A stretch of DNA of 64,000 bases from Ceriagrion tenellum (Eukaryota > Arthropoda > Insecta > Odonata > Coenagrionidae), in assembly GCA_963169105.1 (NCBI GenBank), contig OY720640.1:116112085-116176084 (forward strand), given 5' to 3'. The notes beneath the pieces are model-generated. The model did not search any database. It was not told where the DNA came from and was given only the letters and a program-made list of their open reading frames with translations. A program made the translations under genes and the position numbers. Positions 12,701-22,389 of the stretch are shown here, in pieces (positions within the stretch are counted from its first letter, which is position 1; each line of letters starts with the position of its first letter).

Positions 12701-13133
12701 GTACCGAAACCGTGGAGGGAGAATGCGAAGGGTTCGACTGTTTCGTCGTGTGACGCTCTGTGGATGGATGCTCTTTTACTTTCATGGCTGATGACACTCG
12801 TACTTGTAAGTGGGTGGCTTTAGACTGGTTGTCTTGGGGAATATACCCATGCTTTTTGGGGCTCTTCGAATGGAATACTTCTGTCGGTACAAAAAGTTTG
12901 TAGACTTGAGTTTGGACACCGATTAAAAATGAGCCGTGGTACCCACATGAATGCGTGTTACACCAAATTTTAGATTGTTTTATTTTACTTTTTCATTGTG
13001 GTTGATTAATGATAATTTTTACCATTTTTACATTACACTCCCGATTTTTTATTCCAGTGAGATCAAAACAAGTACCGTTTTTTTGCCGTTTTCGAACCGA
13101 TCGCTCTCTATGACATTTATTAGTGAAGAAACC
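12701..13133. repeat. Uncharacterised dispersed repeat plus duplicated sequence
   Basis: Collinear with 48516-48978. The first 230 bp also resemble 59630-59790 (GACTGGTTGTCTTGGGGA, then GGGGCTC and GAATGGAATACTT) and weakly 1480-1560, so it is a dispersed element. I see no coding capacity or clear ends. Confidence 0.5.
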
Positions 13134-13840
13134 TCATAATTATGCTGACGATTGTACGTTCTAATACTTTGCAAGAGATGGACGTGAGGGAGATAGGTCT
13201 AAAGTTACTGGGATATTCCTTATCGCTGCTGTTAAAGATAGGAGTAACGTTCGCGATTTTCCAATCGTGACGGACATGATGTTCTACTAGAGATTTTTTA
13301 TATATTATTTTCAAGTACAGTGCTATTTCTGATGCTAATTTTTTATAATCTCGAGCGGGAATTTCATTTGGATCAGATGATTTCTTGGGGTTATTGGATT
13401 TCAGGTGACTTTCTATGCCGCGACAAGAAATATTAATAGACAGCATGGGTTTTTTGTATGAGCAAGGCAATGTAGCGGCGTTAATCTGAGGGCATGAAGT
13501 GTAGACACTTTGAAGAAATGTGTGAACGATATTTACTTTATTTAATGTATCGCTAACTCTTTCTCCTTGACCGTTTCTCAGTGACGTTGCAGTAGATTTT
13601 TTCCCTTGAACCTCCCTCTGAGATGATTTTAACCTGCATCTGCTAATTGCATTAGTTCCATCAGACCCTGTTCACTTGAAGGTAGTGAATTGTTAAATAA
13701 ATTTATTTTATTTTCAATTATGGGTGACTAAGTCGTAATAGCTCCAGTTGCAGTCTCTTTTGCTGGCTCTCTACAGGGCAGAAATGTTGTCCATTTCATG
13801 TCAGAATGGTTGATATAATTATATCTGTTAATCGACTATT
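13134..13840 (-). mobile_element. LINE family L-C, RT fragment (tandem unit 1)
   Basis: The minus-strand frame 13470-13120 reads the RT N-terminal region: a CRGIESHLKSNNPKKS segment, IYKKSLVEHHVRHDWKIANV and the FRPISLTSISCKVLE motif. Upstream linker sequence continues to about 13810. It repeats 15150-15838, so with the adjacent hairpin element it forms the first unit of a local tandem duplication. The post-RT part is missing. Confidence 0.75.
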
Positions 13841-14189
13841 GTAGTCGATTTAGATTTGCTCATAATTTAAGTTATCAATCAATGATAAATGTATAACTTT
13901 TACAATACCACAAATATAAAGAAAACTGGCACCATCCTGGTTTCAGTGTATGAGCACCATCTTCAGGTGCAGAGTATTAATCGGAATCTCCTTTTTAGAT
14001 TACGACCATGACTCTGCACCTGAAGATGGTGCTCATGCACTTAAACCCGGGTTGTGCCTGTATTCTTCATATTTGTTGTATTGTAAAAGTTATACATTTT
14101 TAATTAATAAATATGTCATATCGCCAAGTTAGAAGTGTTCTCGTTATATTTGTTAAGATTTCAAGCCAAAATGTATGAATTTTTCTCAA
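13841..14189. mobile_element. Hairpin element HP1 (PLE-terminus-like)
   Basis: Two arms of roughly 80 bp form an imperfect inverted repeat (about 13889-13973 and 14013-14095) around a 40-bp centre. Both arms contain a hammerhead-like core. On the plus strand at 14016-14057 the pieces are GCAC, CUGAAGA, stem GUGC/GCAC, UAAAC (GAAAC in HP2), GUU and GUGC. There is no open frame. A second copy (HP2) lies at 15839-16086 plus 21304-21425. The arm architecture suggests a non-autonomous PLE-type element. Confidence 0.6.
14016..14057 (+). ncRNA. Hammerhead-ribozyme-like motif in HP1
   Basis: Stem I is GCAC with GUGC (four pairs). The core is CUGAAGA where canonical hammerheads have CUGAUGA. Stem II is GUGC-UCAU-GCAC. 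The second core is UAAAC, where HP2 has GAAAC, so this copy is probably decayed. The predicted cleavage triplet is GUU at 14051-14053. Activity is unproven. Confidence 0.4.
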
Positions 14190-15838
14190 GGAATCGTTAC
14201 TACCATAATAGTTTGTATCTAGCAAAATATTTTCAACGTCTGGCGAAAAATAGTCTACATCGAATGTCCGTAAAAGATTAAACCTATATACATATTTCCT
14301 TCGATCGGATAGAGGTTCCCACCCTAACTCTTTCAACAATTTAGCAACACTATTTTCTTTATCATTGCTATTTATAACGATTCTAGCTGTTGTCCTCTGC
14401 ATTCGATCTATATCTGAAATTAGTCCTACTTCGTAAGGATCCCATATACTAGCGGCGTACTCTAAGTGAGGTATCACGGGAGAAAAATAGCATCGCTTCC
14501 TTACTTTCTCGTCTCGCACTCCTAGTATTCACTCCTAATTACTCAACTGACTCGACGTTTCTTAGTTCGGCTTGATAAATTGTGTAAGTCTCCTTGGTTA
14601 AGCAGGTCTTCCTCCAAATGTTCATAACAACGCACTTATTTTAATTTAATTCTAACAGCCATGTGTCACAGCATTCGTTTATAGCATATAGGTCTTTCCT
14701 CAACGCAATTCTATCATGCTCTGTGGTAATATCCCTGTAAAATTCTGCGTCGTCGCGAAAAGGCGAATATTTCGCGTAACGACCGTGGTGATATCATAAA
14801 TATGAAAAAGGAGTAGCAAGTGACCAATGACTCCTCCCCGAGGCACACCTTATGTGACATTACCTGTATCTTAACTAACGCCATCTGAAGCTACACTATT
14901 ATGTTTGCGGTTGTTTAAGAAATATTCTGTCCAGCATATGATATCGTGATGTATTCAATAGTCTTTTACCTTAGCAAGTAATTTTGAATGCGTTATTTTA
15001 TCGAATGCTTATTTGAAATTATAAATATCGCGTCTAAGTGGGTGAGGCTTTCTCATGAAGAAAGAACGTCGTGAAGAAAAATAACTCGCTGTGTTTCACA
15101 GGACCTGCCTTTTAGGAATCTATGTTGGTTTTGAATCAACAAGGTTTGATAATATAAATACCTCATAATTGTGCTGTCGATTGTATGTTCTGATACTTTG
15201 TATGAGATGGACATGAGGGAGATAGGTCTATAGTTACTGGGATCTTCCTTATCGCCGCTGTTAAAGATAGGAGTAACGTTCGCGGTTTTCCAATGGTAAG
15301 GGACATGATGCTCTGCTAGAGATTTTTCATATATTATTTTCAAGTACGGTGCTATTTCTGACGCTAATTTTTTATAATCTCGGGCAGGAAATTCTTCGGG
15401 ACCAGATGATTTCTTGAGTTTATTGTATTTCAGGTGACTTTCTATGCCGCGACAAGAAGTATTAAAAGACAGCATTGGTTTTTTTTTTATGAGCAAGGCA
15501 ATGTAGCGGCATTATTCTGAGGGCATGAAGTGTAGAGACTTTGAAAAAGATGTGTTAAGGATGTTATCTCTTTTAATCTATCGCTAATTCTTTTTCCTTA
15601 ACCGCATCTCACTGACGTTGCAGTAGATTTTTTCCCTTGAACCTCCCTCTGAGATGATTTTGACCTGCATGTGCTAATTGTATTAGTTCCACCAGACCCT
15701 GTTCATTTGAGCGTAGTGAATTGTTAAATAAATTTATTTTATTTTCTATTAAGGGTGACAAAGTCATAGAAGGGCCAGTTGCAGTCTCTCTTGATGGCTC
15801 TCTACAGGGCCGAAATGTTATCCATTTCATGTCAGAAA
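14190..15838 (-). mobile_element. LINE family L-C, 5' and 3' truncated (tandem unit 2)
   Basis: Reading 3' to 5' on the plus strand: the post-RT segment (frame 14519-14100, with FSPVIPHLEYAASIWDPYE, LKELGWEPLSDRR and FSPDVENILLDTNYYG); a damaged RT palm (about 14700-15050); RT N-terminal motifs (frame 15496-15053, with IYEKSLAEHHVPYHWKTANV and YRPISLMSISYKV); and the linker (frame 15830-15609). The 3' end is cut at 14190 by HP1. The part 14195-15005 is collinear with 50083-50975 in duplication copy 2. It is not functional. Confidence 0.8.
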
Positions 15839-16027
15839 GATTGATATAATTATATCTGGTAATTTAGGTTTGCTCATAATTTAAGTTATCAATCAATGAT
15901 AAATGTATAACTTTTACAATACCACAAATATAAAGAAAACTGGCGCTATCCTGGTTTCAGTGAATGAGCTCCATCTTCAGGTGCAGTATTAATCGGAATC
16001 TTCTTTTTAGATTACGACCATGACTCT

Positions 16028-16069
16028 GCACCTGAAGATGGTGCTCATGCACTGAAACCTGGGTTTTGC
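16028..16069 (+). ncRNA. Hammerhead-ribozyme-like motif in HP2
   Basis: Pieces in order: GCAC, CUGAAGA, stem II GUGC-UCAU-GCAC, GAAAC, loop, GUU, then UUGC, where HP1 keeps GUGC. One stem I pair is therefore lost here, while the GAAAC core is intact. The left arm carries a similar motif on the minus strand (about 15950-15985). Confidence 0.4.
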
Positions 16070-16073
16070 CAAT

Positions 16074-16086
16074 ATTCTTCATATTT
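16074..16086. repeat. Left 13-bp target-site duplication of the PLE
   Basis: ATTCTTCATATTT here is repeated exactly at 21303-21315. HP1 carries the uninterrupted site at about 14066-14078. The outermost base is ambiguous because it could belong to the element. Confidence 0.8.
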
Positions 16087-16214
16087 CTTTGAAGGCTTCC
16101 GCGACTCTTATAATTATTAATGTTGCTCTTTTCAGGTATTTCCGTCGCGTGTTTGGTTTTTTCGACAACAGTTTCTCCCCTCTTCCTGGGGGCGTCTTCA
16201 GGTCCGTTGGACAT
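16087..16214 (-). pseudogene. PLE unit a: 5' end of polyprotein, truncated at insertion edge
   Basis: The first 43 or so codons (MSNGPEDAPRKRGE onward, to the GSLQRN segment) match unit b, then the reading enters HP2 sequence. The upstream spacer 16215-16268 separates it from the stop codon of unit b. It acts as the 3'-terminal pseudo-LTR piece of the minus-strand tandem, not as a gene. Confidence 0.8.
16164..16204 (-). ncRNA. Hammerhead-like motif in PLE unit a
   Basis: Same sequence as in units b and e: GAC, CUGAAGA, stem CCCC/GGGG, GAAAC, U, GUU and GUC. It lies over codons 4-17 of the polyprotein start. Confidence 0.45.
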
Positions 16215-16268
16215 TTTTGTAATTGTTATTATTTATTTTCGTTGTTATGTATTGCGTTGCTAGTACAT

Positions 16269-18785
16269 CTAGGACCATAGGGTGTCTCGATTGCCCGCTC
16301 CTCGTTGTGGTTTCACCACTCTCTCCCAGGTTGAGGCAAGTGGGTATCCATCCTCCCGATTGAAATTCGATGGATATTTCACCAGCTCTACCGCTTCTCT
16401 GATCAACCTGGGAAAATAACGATTTTCCCTTGAGAGTACTCTCACTTGGTCAAAGGCAATCTGATGTCCTGGCTCGAACCACGCATGCTCTGCAACTGCG
16501 GAGAGGCTGAATCTCTTCTTTTCGGTGGCCCTCTGGTGCTCTTTAACTCGGCACTGAATTGCTCTCCCCGTTTGGCCGATGTAGGATTTACCACATGTAC
16601 ATTTGATTTCATAGACTCCCTCATACATTGCAGCGGGAATTTTGTCCTTGGGTTTTGGGATGATATCTCCAATTTTCTTCGAGTTTGAGAATCTCGTCAC
16701 TATACCATACTTCCGAAGGAGCCTACTAATCTTTTGTGCCGTCCCTGCGATGTATGGAATTGTGGCATATGCAGCTGGCTTTTCTTTAGGTCTTTCTTCG
16801 GTTCTGTTTATCATTAGATCATTTGCTTCCGCCAATTCCTTTTCTTTCCTTGCGGTCCTTAAAAGGACTATATGCCTAGGGTATCCATTCTTCTCTAGCG
16901 CTGAGATTAAATGTTGCTTCTCTGAGGGAAGAGATTCGGTGTCTGAAATACTGTAGGCACGATGAACTAAGGTGTTGATTAGAGAGTTCTTATGGGCGGG
17001 ATGATGGTGCGATTTTGCATCCAAATACCGATCTGTGTGGGTTTTCTTTCTATATACTGCATGACCAAGGCTTCCATCTGGTTTCTTACTCACCAAAACA
17101 TCTAAGAATGGTAGGCAGCCGTTCTCTTCAATCTCCATCGTGAATTTTATGGCGGGATTCTGCTGATTAAGGTGTTCCAGAAAAAGCACGAGTTCTTCTT
17201 TCCCGTGTGGCCATACGACGAATGTGTCATCAACATATCGGATCCAAAGTGATGGTTTCTTGTGATAGGACTCTAATGCCTTCTGCTCAAAATTCTCCAT
17301 GAAAATGTTTGCTACCACTGGGGAGAGGGGTGATCCCATGGCGGCACCTTCGTTTTGTTGGTACCAGATTCCATTCCAAAGGAAATATGAATTTTTGAGG
17401 CAGAATTCTGTGAGGTCTGGGAAATCTTTTGGTAGTCCTTCGTTAATAAGATTTTTGATGAGTTGGATGGATTCATTGATGGGCACATTTGTGAATAAGG
17501 AAACGATATCAAAACTTACTAATATATCTCCTTCGCTGATTTTGGTATTCTTAATAATCCGCGTGAAATCCATTGAGTTCTGTACAAAAGAGTTAGTTCT
17601 CCCGGTGTAGGGCTGGAGAGCCCGTGCAAGGTATTGTGCCAGGTTGTAGGTCGGCGCATCGATATTGCTCACTATTGGCCTGAGTGGGACTCCCTCCTTA
17701 TGTATTTTTGGGAGTCCATAGAAGCGAGGAGGTTTGGCTGCGGATAGAATCAATTTCTTCCGATCTTCCAACGGTATCGATGATCCTTTGATTCTCTCTT
17801 TGACCAGGCGTTCTATCCTTGTGGTGGGATCACTCTTTAACTTAGTGTAGGTGCTATCACTTAAAAGTTCAGTAATTTTGATATTGTAGTCCTTTTTCTT
17901 CATTACGACAGTTGCATTACCCTTGTCTGCTGGTAATATTAGGATTTCGTTGTTATTACGCAGGTCGTTGAGGGCTTTGCGTTCCGCCGAAGTCGTGTTT
18001 GGCCTTGGTGGTCTTGCTCTCCGGAGAATCTGAGAAACGTCTTCCCTTATTTCATTAGCTACTTTTTTTGGCAGCTTCCGGACGGCATCTTCAACTCCCG
18101 TGATAATATTCTCTTTTGGTATCTCTCTTGGGGTCAACGCAAAGTTGAGTCCTTTCGATAATATAGAATGAGCATCTCTACTCAGTGAAAGGTCTGTTAG
18201 ATTGATTACCGTTAGGTCTTTTTTAGGACGAGAATGCACAGGGTGTTGCTTCTGGTGGAGTCTATTGAACTTATTTGTCTGAGTTTCTTTCGAAGAATTG
18301 TAGGTAATAGAGGATACGAAATGTGTAATCCCATCGACTGTATCCCAATCCACTTTTTCCAAGGTCGAGCTTAGCTCTAAATGTAAGTAGTACAGTTCTT
18401 TCGACACACGGCTAAGTTCATAACGGGTATAATGTACTCGCTCCCGAAGGAGTGAAAAACTTGCCCGTCGAAGTATTCTCTGGGCGGCTGCTGTATGAAG
18501 ATGATGTTTCAGCATTACACATGGTGGTATCGTGTTCGAATCTCTGCAACGTAGAAGGAATGTCAAGGAAGACAGAAGTTTCGCTTTCTTCTTCCTAAGA
18601 TTTTCGAATGTCCGTGTCTTCTTGTACACATCCTCCCCGTAAAGGCGATTGAAATTTCTTTGAAGGCTTCCGCGACTCTTATAATTATTAATGTTGCTCT
18701 TTTCAGGTATTTCCGTCGCGTGTTTGGTTTTTTCGACAACAGTTTCTCCCCTCTTCCTGGGGGCGTCTTCAGGTCCGTTGGACAT
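16269..18785 (-). CDS. Penelope-like element polyprotein: reverse transcriptase plus GIY-YIG endonuclease (intact)
   Basis: The 838-codon protein should copy its own RNA into DNA and nick the target. Residues 1-280 are a basic N-terminal region. Residues 285-300 hold ILPADKGNATVVMKKKDY, typical of PLE RTs. The RT core spans about 350-530, with YGLPKIHKEGVPLRPIVS (356-373), the first catalytic Asp in LVSFDIVSLFTNVP (D426), GAAMGSPLSPVVANIF (480-495) and YVDD (517-520). The C-terminal GIY-YIG domain (about 720-800) has GVYEIKCTCGKSYIGQTGR, with GVY at 723, YIG at 735, R741 and a likely catalytic E797. C729, C731, H750 and H767 could form the zinc site seen in PLE endonucleases. There are no frameshifts. 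The ATG at 18785 is the first of the frame and is shared by units a and e. Upstream it abuts the 3' end of unit c, so the promoter is probably in the repeated terminal segment. Confidence 0.93.
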   Translation of the reverse strand: MSNGPEDAPRKRGETVVEKTKHATEIPEKSNINNYKSRGSLQRNFNRLYGEDVYKKTRTFENLRKKKAKLLSSLTFLLRCRDSNTIPPCVMLKHHLHTAAAQRILRRASFSLLRERVHYTRYELSRVSKELYYLHLELSSTLEKVDWDTVDGITHFVSSITYNSSKETQTNKFNRLHQKQHPVHSRPKKDLTVINLTDLSLSRDAHSILSKGLNFALTPREIPKENIITGVEDAVRKLPKKVANEIREDVSQILRRARPPRPNTTSAERKALNDLRNNNEILILPADKGNATVVMKKKDYNIKITELLSDSTYTKLKSDPTTRIERLVKERIKGSSIPLEDRKKLILSAAKPPRFYGLPKIHKEGVPLRPIVSNIDAPTYNLAQYLARALQPYTGRTNSFVQNSMDFTRIIKNTKISEGDILVSFDIVSLFTNVPINESIQLIKNLINEGLPKDFPDLTEFCLKNSYFLWNGIWYQQNEGAAMGSPLSPVVANIFMENFEQKALESYHKKPSLWIRYVDDTFVVWPHGKEELVLFLEHLNQQNPAIKFTMEIEENGCLPFLDVLVSKKPDGSLGHAVYRKKTHTDRYLDAKSHHHPAHKNSLINTLVHRAYSISDTESLPSEKQHLISALEKNGYPRHIVLLRTARKEKELAEANDLMINRTEERPKEKPAAYATIPYIAGTAQKISRLLRKYGIVTRFSNSKKIGDIIPKPKDKIPAAMYEGVYEIKCTCGKSYIGQTGRAIQCRVKEHQRATEKKRFSLSAVAEHAWFEPGHQIAFDQVRVLSRENRYFPRLIREAVELVKYPSNFNREDGYPLASTWERVVKPQRGAGNRDTLWS
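18735..18775 (-). ncRNA. Hammerhead-like motif overlapping the start of the PLE ORF (unit b)
   Basis: Read on the minus strand, ten bases after the A of ATG: GAC, CUGAAGA, CG, CCCC, loop, GGGG, A, GAAAC, U, GUU, GUC. Stem I would be GAC/GUC and stem II CCCC/GGGG, with a short stem III AC/GU and cleavage after GUU. The core differs from canonical CUGAUGA, and stem II is offset by two bases on one side and one on the other. Confidence 0.5.
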
Positions 18786-18839
18786 TTTTGTAATTGTTAT
18801 TATTTATTTTCGTTGTTATGTATTGCGTTGCTAGTACAT

Positions 18840-19757
18840 CTAGGACCATAGGGTGTCTCGATTGCCCGCTCCTCGTTGTGGTTTCACCACTCTCTCCCAG
18901 GTTGAGGCAAGTGGGTATCCATCCTCCCGATTGAAATTCGATGGATATTTCACCAGCTCTACCGCTTCTCTGATCAACCTGGGAAAATAACGATTTTCCC
19001 TTGAGAGTACTCTCACTTGGTCAAAGGCAATCTGATGTCCTGGCTCGAACCACGCATGCTCTGCAACTGCGGAGAGGCTGAATCTCTTCTTTTCGGTGGC
19101 CCTCTGGTGCTCTTTAACTCGGCACTGAATTGCTCTCCCCGTTTGGCCGATGTAGGATTTACCACATGTACATTTGATTTCATAGACTCCCTCATACATT
19201 GCAGCGGGAATTTTGTCCTTGGGTTTTGGGATGATATCTCCAATTTTCTTCGAGTTTGAGAATCTCGTCACTATACCATACTTCCGAAGGAGCCTACTAA
19301 TCTTTTGTGCCGTCCCTGCGATGTATGGAATTGTGGCATATGCAGCTGGCTTTTCTTTAGGTCTTTCTTCGGTTCTGTTTATCATTAGATCATTTGCTTC
19401 CGCCAATTCCTTTTCTTTCCTTGCGGTCCTTAAAAGGACTATATGCCTAGGGTATCCATTCTTCTCTAGCGCTGAGATTAAATGTTGCTTCTCTGAGGGA
19501 AGAGATTCGGTGTCTGAAATACTGTAGGCACGATGAACTAAGGTGTTGATTAGAGAGTTCTTATGGGCGGGATGATGGTGCGATTTTGCATCCAAATACC
19601 GATCTGTGTGGGTTTTCTTTCTATATACTGCATGACCAAGGCTTCCATCTGGTTTCTTACTCACCAAAACATCTAAGAATGGTAGGCAGCCGTTCTCTTC
19701 AATCTCCATCGTGAATTTTATGGCGGGATTCTGCTGATTAAGGTGTTCCAGAAAAAG
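18840..19757 (-). pseudogene. PLE unit c: 3' part of polyprotein (residues about 535-838)
   Basis: From the FLEHLNQQNPAIKF segment to the C-terminal GNRDTLWS it is identical in protein to unit b, including the whole GIY-YIG domain. The RT catalytic core is missing. Upstream of the inversion point an unrelated ATG (19793) gives a chimeric frame that reads through the junction; this is not biologically meaningful. Confidence 0.85.
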
Positions 19758-21148
19758 ATGCGCCGACCTACAACCTGGCACAATACCTTGCACGGGCTCT
19801 CCAGCCCTACACCGGAAGAACTAACTCTTTTGTACAGAACTCAATGGATTTCACGCGGATTATTAAGAATACCAAAATCAGCGAAGGAGATATATTAGTA
19901 AGTTTTGATATTGTTTCCTTATTCACAAATGTGCCCATCAATGAATCCATCCAACTCATCAAAAATCTTATTAACGAAGGACTACCAAAAGATTTCCCAG
20001 ACCTCACAGAATTCTGCCTCAAAAATTCATATTTCCTTTGGAATGGAATCTGGTACCAACAAAACGAAGGTGCCGCCATGGGATCACCCCTCTCCCCAGT
20101 GGTAGCAAACATTTTCATGGAGAATTTTGAGCAGAAGGCATTAGAGTCCTATCACAAGAAACCATCACTTTGGATCCGATATGTTGATGACACATTCGTC
20201 GTATGGCCACACGGGAAAGAAGAACTCGTGCTTTTTCTGGAACACCTTAATCAGCAGAATCCCGCCATAAAATTCACGATGGAGATTGAAGAGAACGGCT
20301 GCCTACCATTCTTAGATGTTTTGGTGAGTAAGAAACCAGATGGAAGCCTTGGTCATGCAGTATATAGAAAGAAAACCCACACAGATCGGTATTTGGATGC
20401 AAAATCGCACCATCATCCCGCCCATAAGAACTCTCTAATCAACACCTTAGTTCATCGTGCCTACAGTATTTCAGACACCGAATCTCTTCCCTCAGAGAAG
20501 CAACATTTAATCTCAGCGCTAGAGAAGAATGGATACCCTAGGCATATAGTCCTTTTAAGGACCGCAAGGAAAGAAAAGGAATTGGCGGAAGCAAATGATC
20601 TAATGATAAACAGAACCGAAGAAAGACCTAAAGAAAAGCCAGCTGCATATGCCACAATTCCATACATCGCAGGGACGGCACAAAAGATTAGTAGGCTCCT
20701 TCGGAAGTATGGTATAGTGACGAGATTCTCAAACTCGAAGAAAATTGGAGATATCATCCCAAAACCCAAGGACAAAATTCCCGCTGCAATGTATGAGGGA
20801 GTCTATGAAATCAAATGTACATGTGGTAAATCCTACATCGGCCAAACGGGGAGAGCAATTCAGTGCCGAGTTAAAGAGCACCAGAGGGCCACCGAAAAGA
20901 AGAGATTCAGCCTCTCCGCAGTTGCAGAGCATGCGTGGTTCGAGCCAGGACATCAGATTGCCTTTGACCAAGTGAGAGTACTCTCAAGGGAAAATCGTTA
21001 TTTTCCCAGGTTGATCAGAGAAGCGGTAGAGCTGGTAAAATATCCATCGAATTTCAATCGGGAGGATGGATACCCACTTGCCTCAACCTGGGAGAGAGTG
21101 GTGAAACCACAACGAGGAGCGGGCAATCGAGACACCCTATGGTCCTAG
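19758..21148 (+). pseudogene. PLE unit d: inverted 5'-truncated polyprotein (residues about 376-838)
   Basis: The plus-strand frame starts abruptly in the DAPTYNLAQYL segment and runs open to the normal stop. It includes the catalytic Asp, the YVDD box and the GIY-YIG domain, but lacks the N-terminal 375 residues. The first internal ATG is at 19844. It differs from unit b by only a few substitutions. A 5'-truncated inverted partner is a known arrangement for Penelope elements. Without a natural start it is not expected to make the full enzyme. Confidence 0.85.
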
Positions 21149-21202
21149 ATGTACTAGCAACGCAATACATAACAACGAAAATAAATAATAACAATTACAA
21201 AA

Positions 21203-21303
21203 ATGTCCAACGGACCTGAAGACGCCCCCAGGAAGAGGGGAGAAACTGTTGTCGAAAAAACCAAACACGCGACGGAAATACCTGAAAAGAGCAACATTAA
21301 TAA
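21203..21303 (+). pseudogene. PLE unit e: 5' end of polyprotein at the right insertion edge
   Basis: The first 34 codons (MSNGPEDAPRKRGE to the KSNINN segment) match unit b and stop at the target-site duplication. This end is 27 bp shorter than the left end (unit a), so the two termini were cut at slightly different points of the same segment. Confidence 0.8.
21213..21253 (+). ncRNA. Hammerhead-like motif in PLE unit e
   Basis: GAC at 21213, CUGAAGA at 21216-21222, stem II CCCC/GGGG, GAAAC at 21242-21246, GUU at 21248-21250 and GUC at 21251-21253. Same composition as unit b. Confidence 0.45.
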
Positions 21304-21315
21304 TTCTTCATATTT
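21303..21315. repeat. Right 13-bp target-site duplication of the PLE
   Basis: Exact repeat of 16074-16086. Confidence 0.8.
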
Positions 21316-21519
21316 GTTGTATTGTAAAAGTCTTACTTTTTTATTCATAAATATGTCATATTACCAAGTTAGAAGTGTTCTCGTTATATTTGTTAAGTTT
21401 TCAAGCCAAAATGTATGAATTTTTCTCAAAATTCATAAAAGGGATATTTTCTTGTCAACCTGAGCAAATTCTATGAACGACAAAGTCTGACATCTGTTAA
21501 CAAATCGGTTTCGATTGTT

Positions 21520-21797
21520 GCCCTGCGGTTTTATGCTAGGTTTGGTCATATTAAAAAGATTAGAGAGATAGATTGTCGTACGGGTAGATTTTAAATGTCA
21601 TTTTTCCCTCGTACTATAAGAGAGAACAATAGACAGCGTAGCAAAGGGATAGGTAGGTGAAATATAGTTAGAGTAGTCTGTAGTGCATGATGCATGGAAT
21701 AACAACCAAAAATGCCTTTCTTATTATGTAGATACTAACCATCTAGCTGCATGTGACCCTGTTCCATAGCATGCCTCCCTTAAATATCCTATTCTCT
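21520..21797 (+). mobile_element. LINE L-B fragment (end of ORF and start of 3' UTR)
   Basis: It matches L-B around TTATGCTAGGTTTGGTCATA, GAGAGATAGATTGTCGTAC and ATTTTTCCCTCGTACTATAA, then the UTR to TTAAATATCCTA. The terminal stem-loop is absent. Copy 2 holds the same piece at 50978-51190. Confidence 0.7.
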
Positions 21798-22376
21798 CTT
21801 TCTAGCACACCCAGTTGATCGTTATAACCACGACCCTAAGGTATGCGTAGTATATCGCTCACTATGTAGTTTTTTGCGCGCTGTTAGAGACCTGCGTATT
21901 ACGTTCGTTAAATGCTGTCCTAGAGAGACGGTTCCAATGGGCCTCTGAAGTCCATTGCTTTCAATTTAACCTGGGCGATGAATGCAGTTATGAGAAGTTT
22001 CTTTTAGAATGTTGCCCTTATGTACATGAAAGTCATATATAACAATAATAAGAACTTCTGTCTGTGATTGTTCGTTACTTTTCTCCTCGAGAAGTTCTTG
22101 ACCGTTTGGCCCTTGATTGGCGTATGGTTTTGTATGATTCCATCGTATATATTAAGGTTCTACAATTCACTTGTAGTACTAATGAACTCGAGTCGTTTCA
22201 ATGTTTGTAATCAATGCAAACATATATGAGCCCGCAGTACCATAAATAAATCCTTTTTAAAGTGCATAATCATGCTTGCGGGCTCTTTTTCTTCAGCAAA
22301 ATCAAGTATGAAATAACGATAGCTCAGATTATAATGATCATCAATAGTATTAATGTTTAAAACAATCAATTTCAAT
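21798..22376. other. Non-LINE sequence of duplication copy 1
   Basis: 21804-21970 is collinear with 51373-51540. From about 21972 to 22376 the sequence is present only in copy 1 and holds nothing I recognise. Confidence 0.5.
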
Positions 22377-22389
22377 AAGAGCCTCCTGA
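22377..22389. repeat. Left 13-bp target-site duplication of HP3
   Basis: AAGAGCCTCCTGA, repeated exactly at 22678-22690. Confidence 0.75.

Larger units (their letters stand above)
18685..19757. repeat. Left arm of PLE internal inverted repeat
   Basis: It is the reverse complement of 20231-21303. The arms are 1073 bp, with a 473-bp spacer (19758-20230). The two arms agree nearly perfectly and encode identical protein. The turn-round point at 19757 shares one base between the joined ends. Confidence 0.88.
16087..21303. mobile_element. Penelope-like element complex (tandem plus inverted partial units)
   Basis: This single insertion is flanked by a 13-bp duplication. On the plus strand it contains: unit a, a 5' fragment (minus, 16087-16214); unit b, complete (minus); unit c, 3' part only (minus, 18840-19757); then an inversion point; unit d, 3' half (plus, 19758-21148); and unit e, a 5' fragment (plus, 21203-21303). 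Head-to-tail junctions have a 54-bp spacer, giving a 2571-bp period. Both outer ends fall inside the 5' coding segment, as expected if that segment is part of the pseudo-LTR of PLEs. Units b, c and d encode identical protein where they overlap (residues 535-838), so the insertion is recent. Confidence 0.88.
20231..21303. repeat. Right arm of PLE internal inverted repeat
   Basis: Reverse complement of 18685-19757. It includes the end of unit d, the 54-bp spacer and the 5' start of unit e. Confidence 0.88.
15839..21425. mobile_element. Hairpin element HP2, split by the PLE insertion
   Basis: The left part (15839-16086) and right part (21304-21425) together match HP1 (13841-14189). The 5.2-kb PLE separates them, with the site duplicated as ATTCTTCATATTT. 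This gives the order of events: L-C insertion, HP insertion, local tandem duplication, then PLE insertion. The right part runs to a TTTTTCTCAA motif, also the right end of HP1. Confidence 0.65.

Noticed and set aside
18840..19793. 317-codon frame starting at 19793 as a separate gene
   Set aside because: Its first residues come from reading through the PLE inversion point; the rest is the PLE C-terminus (unit c).
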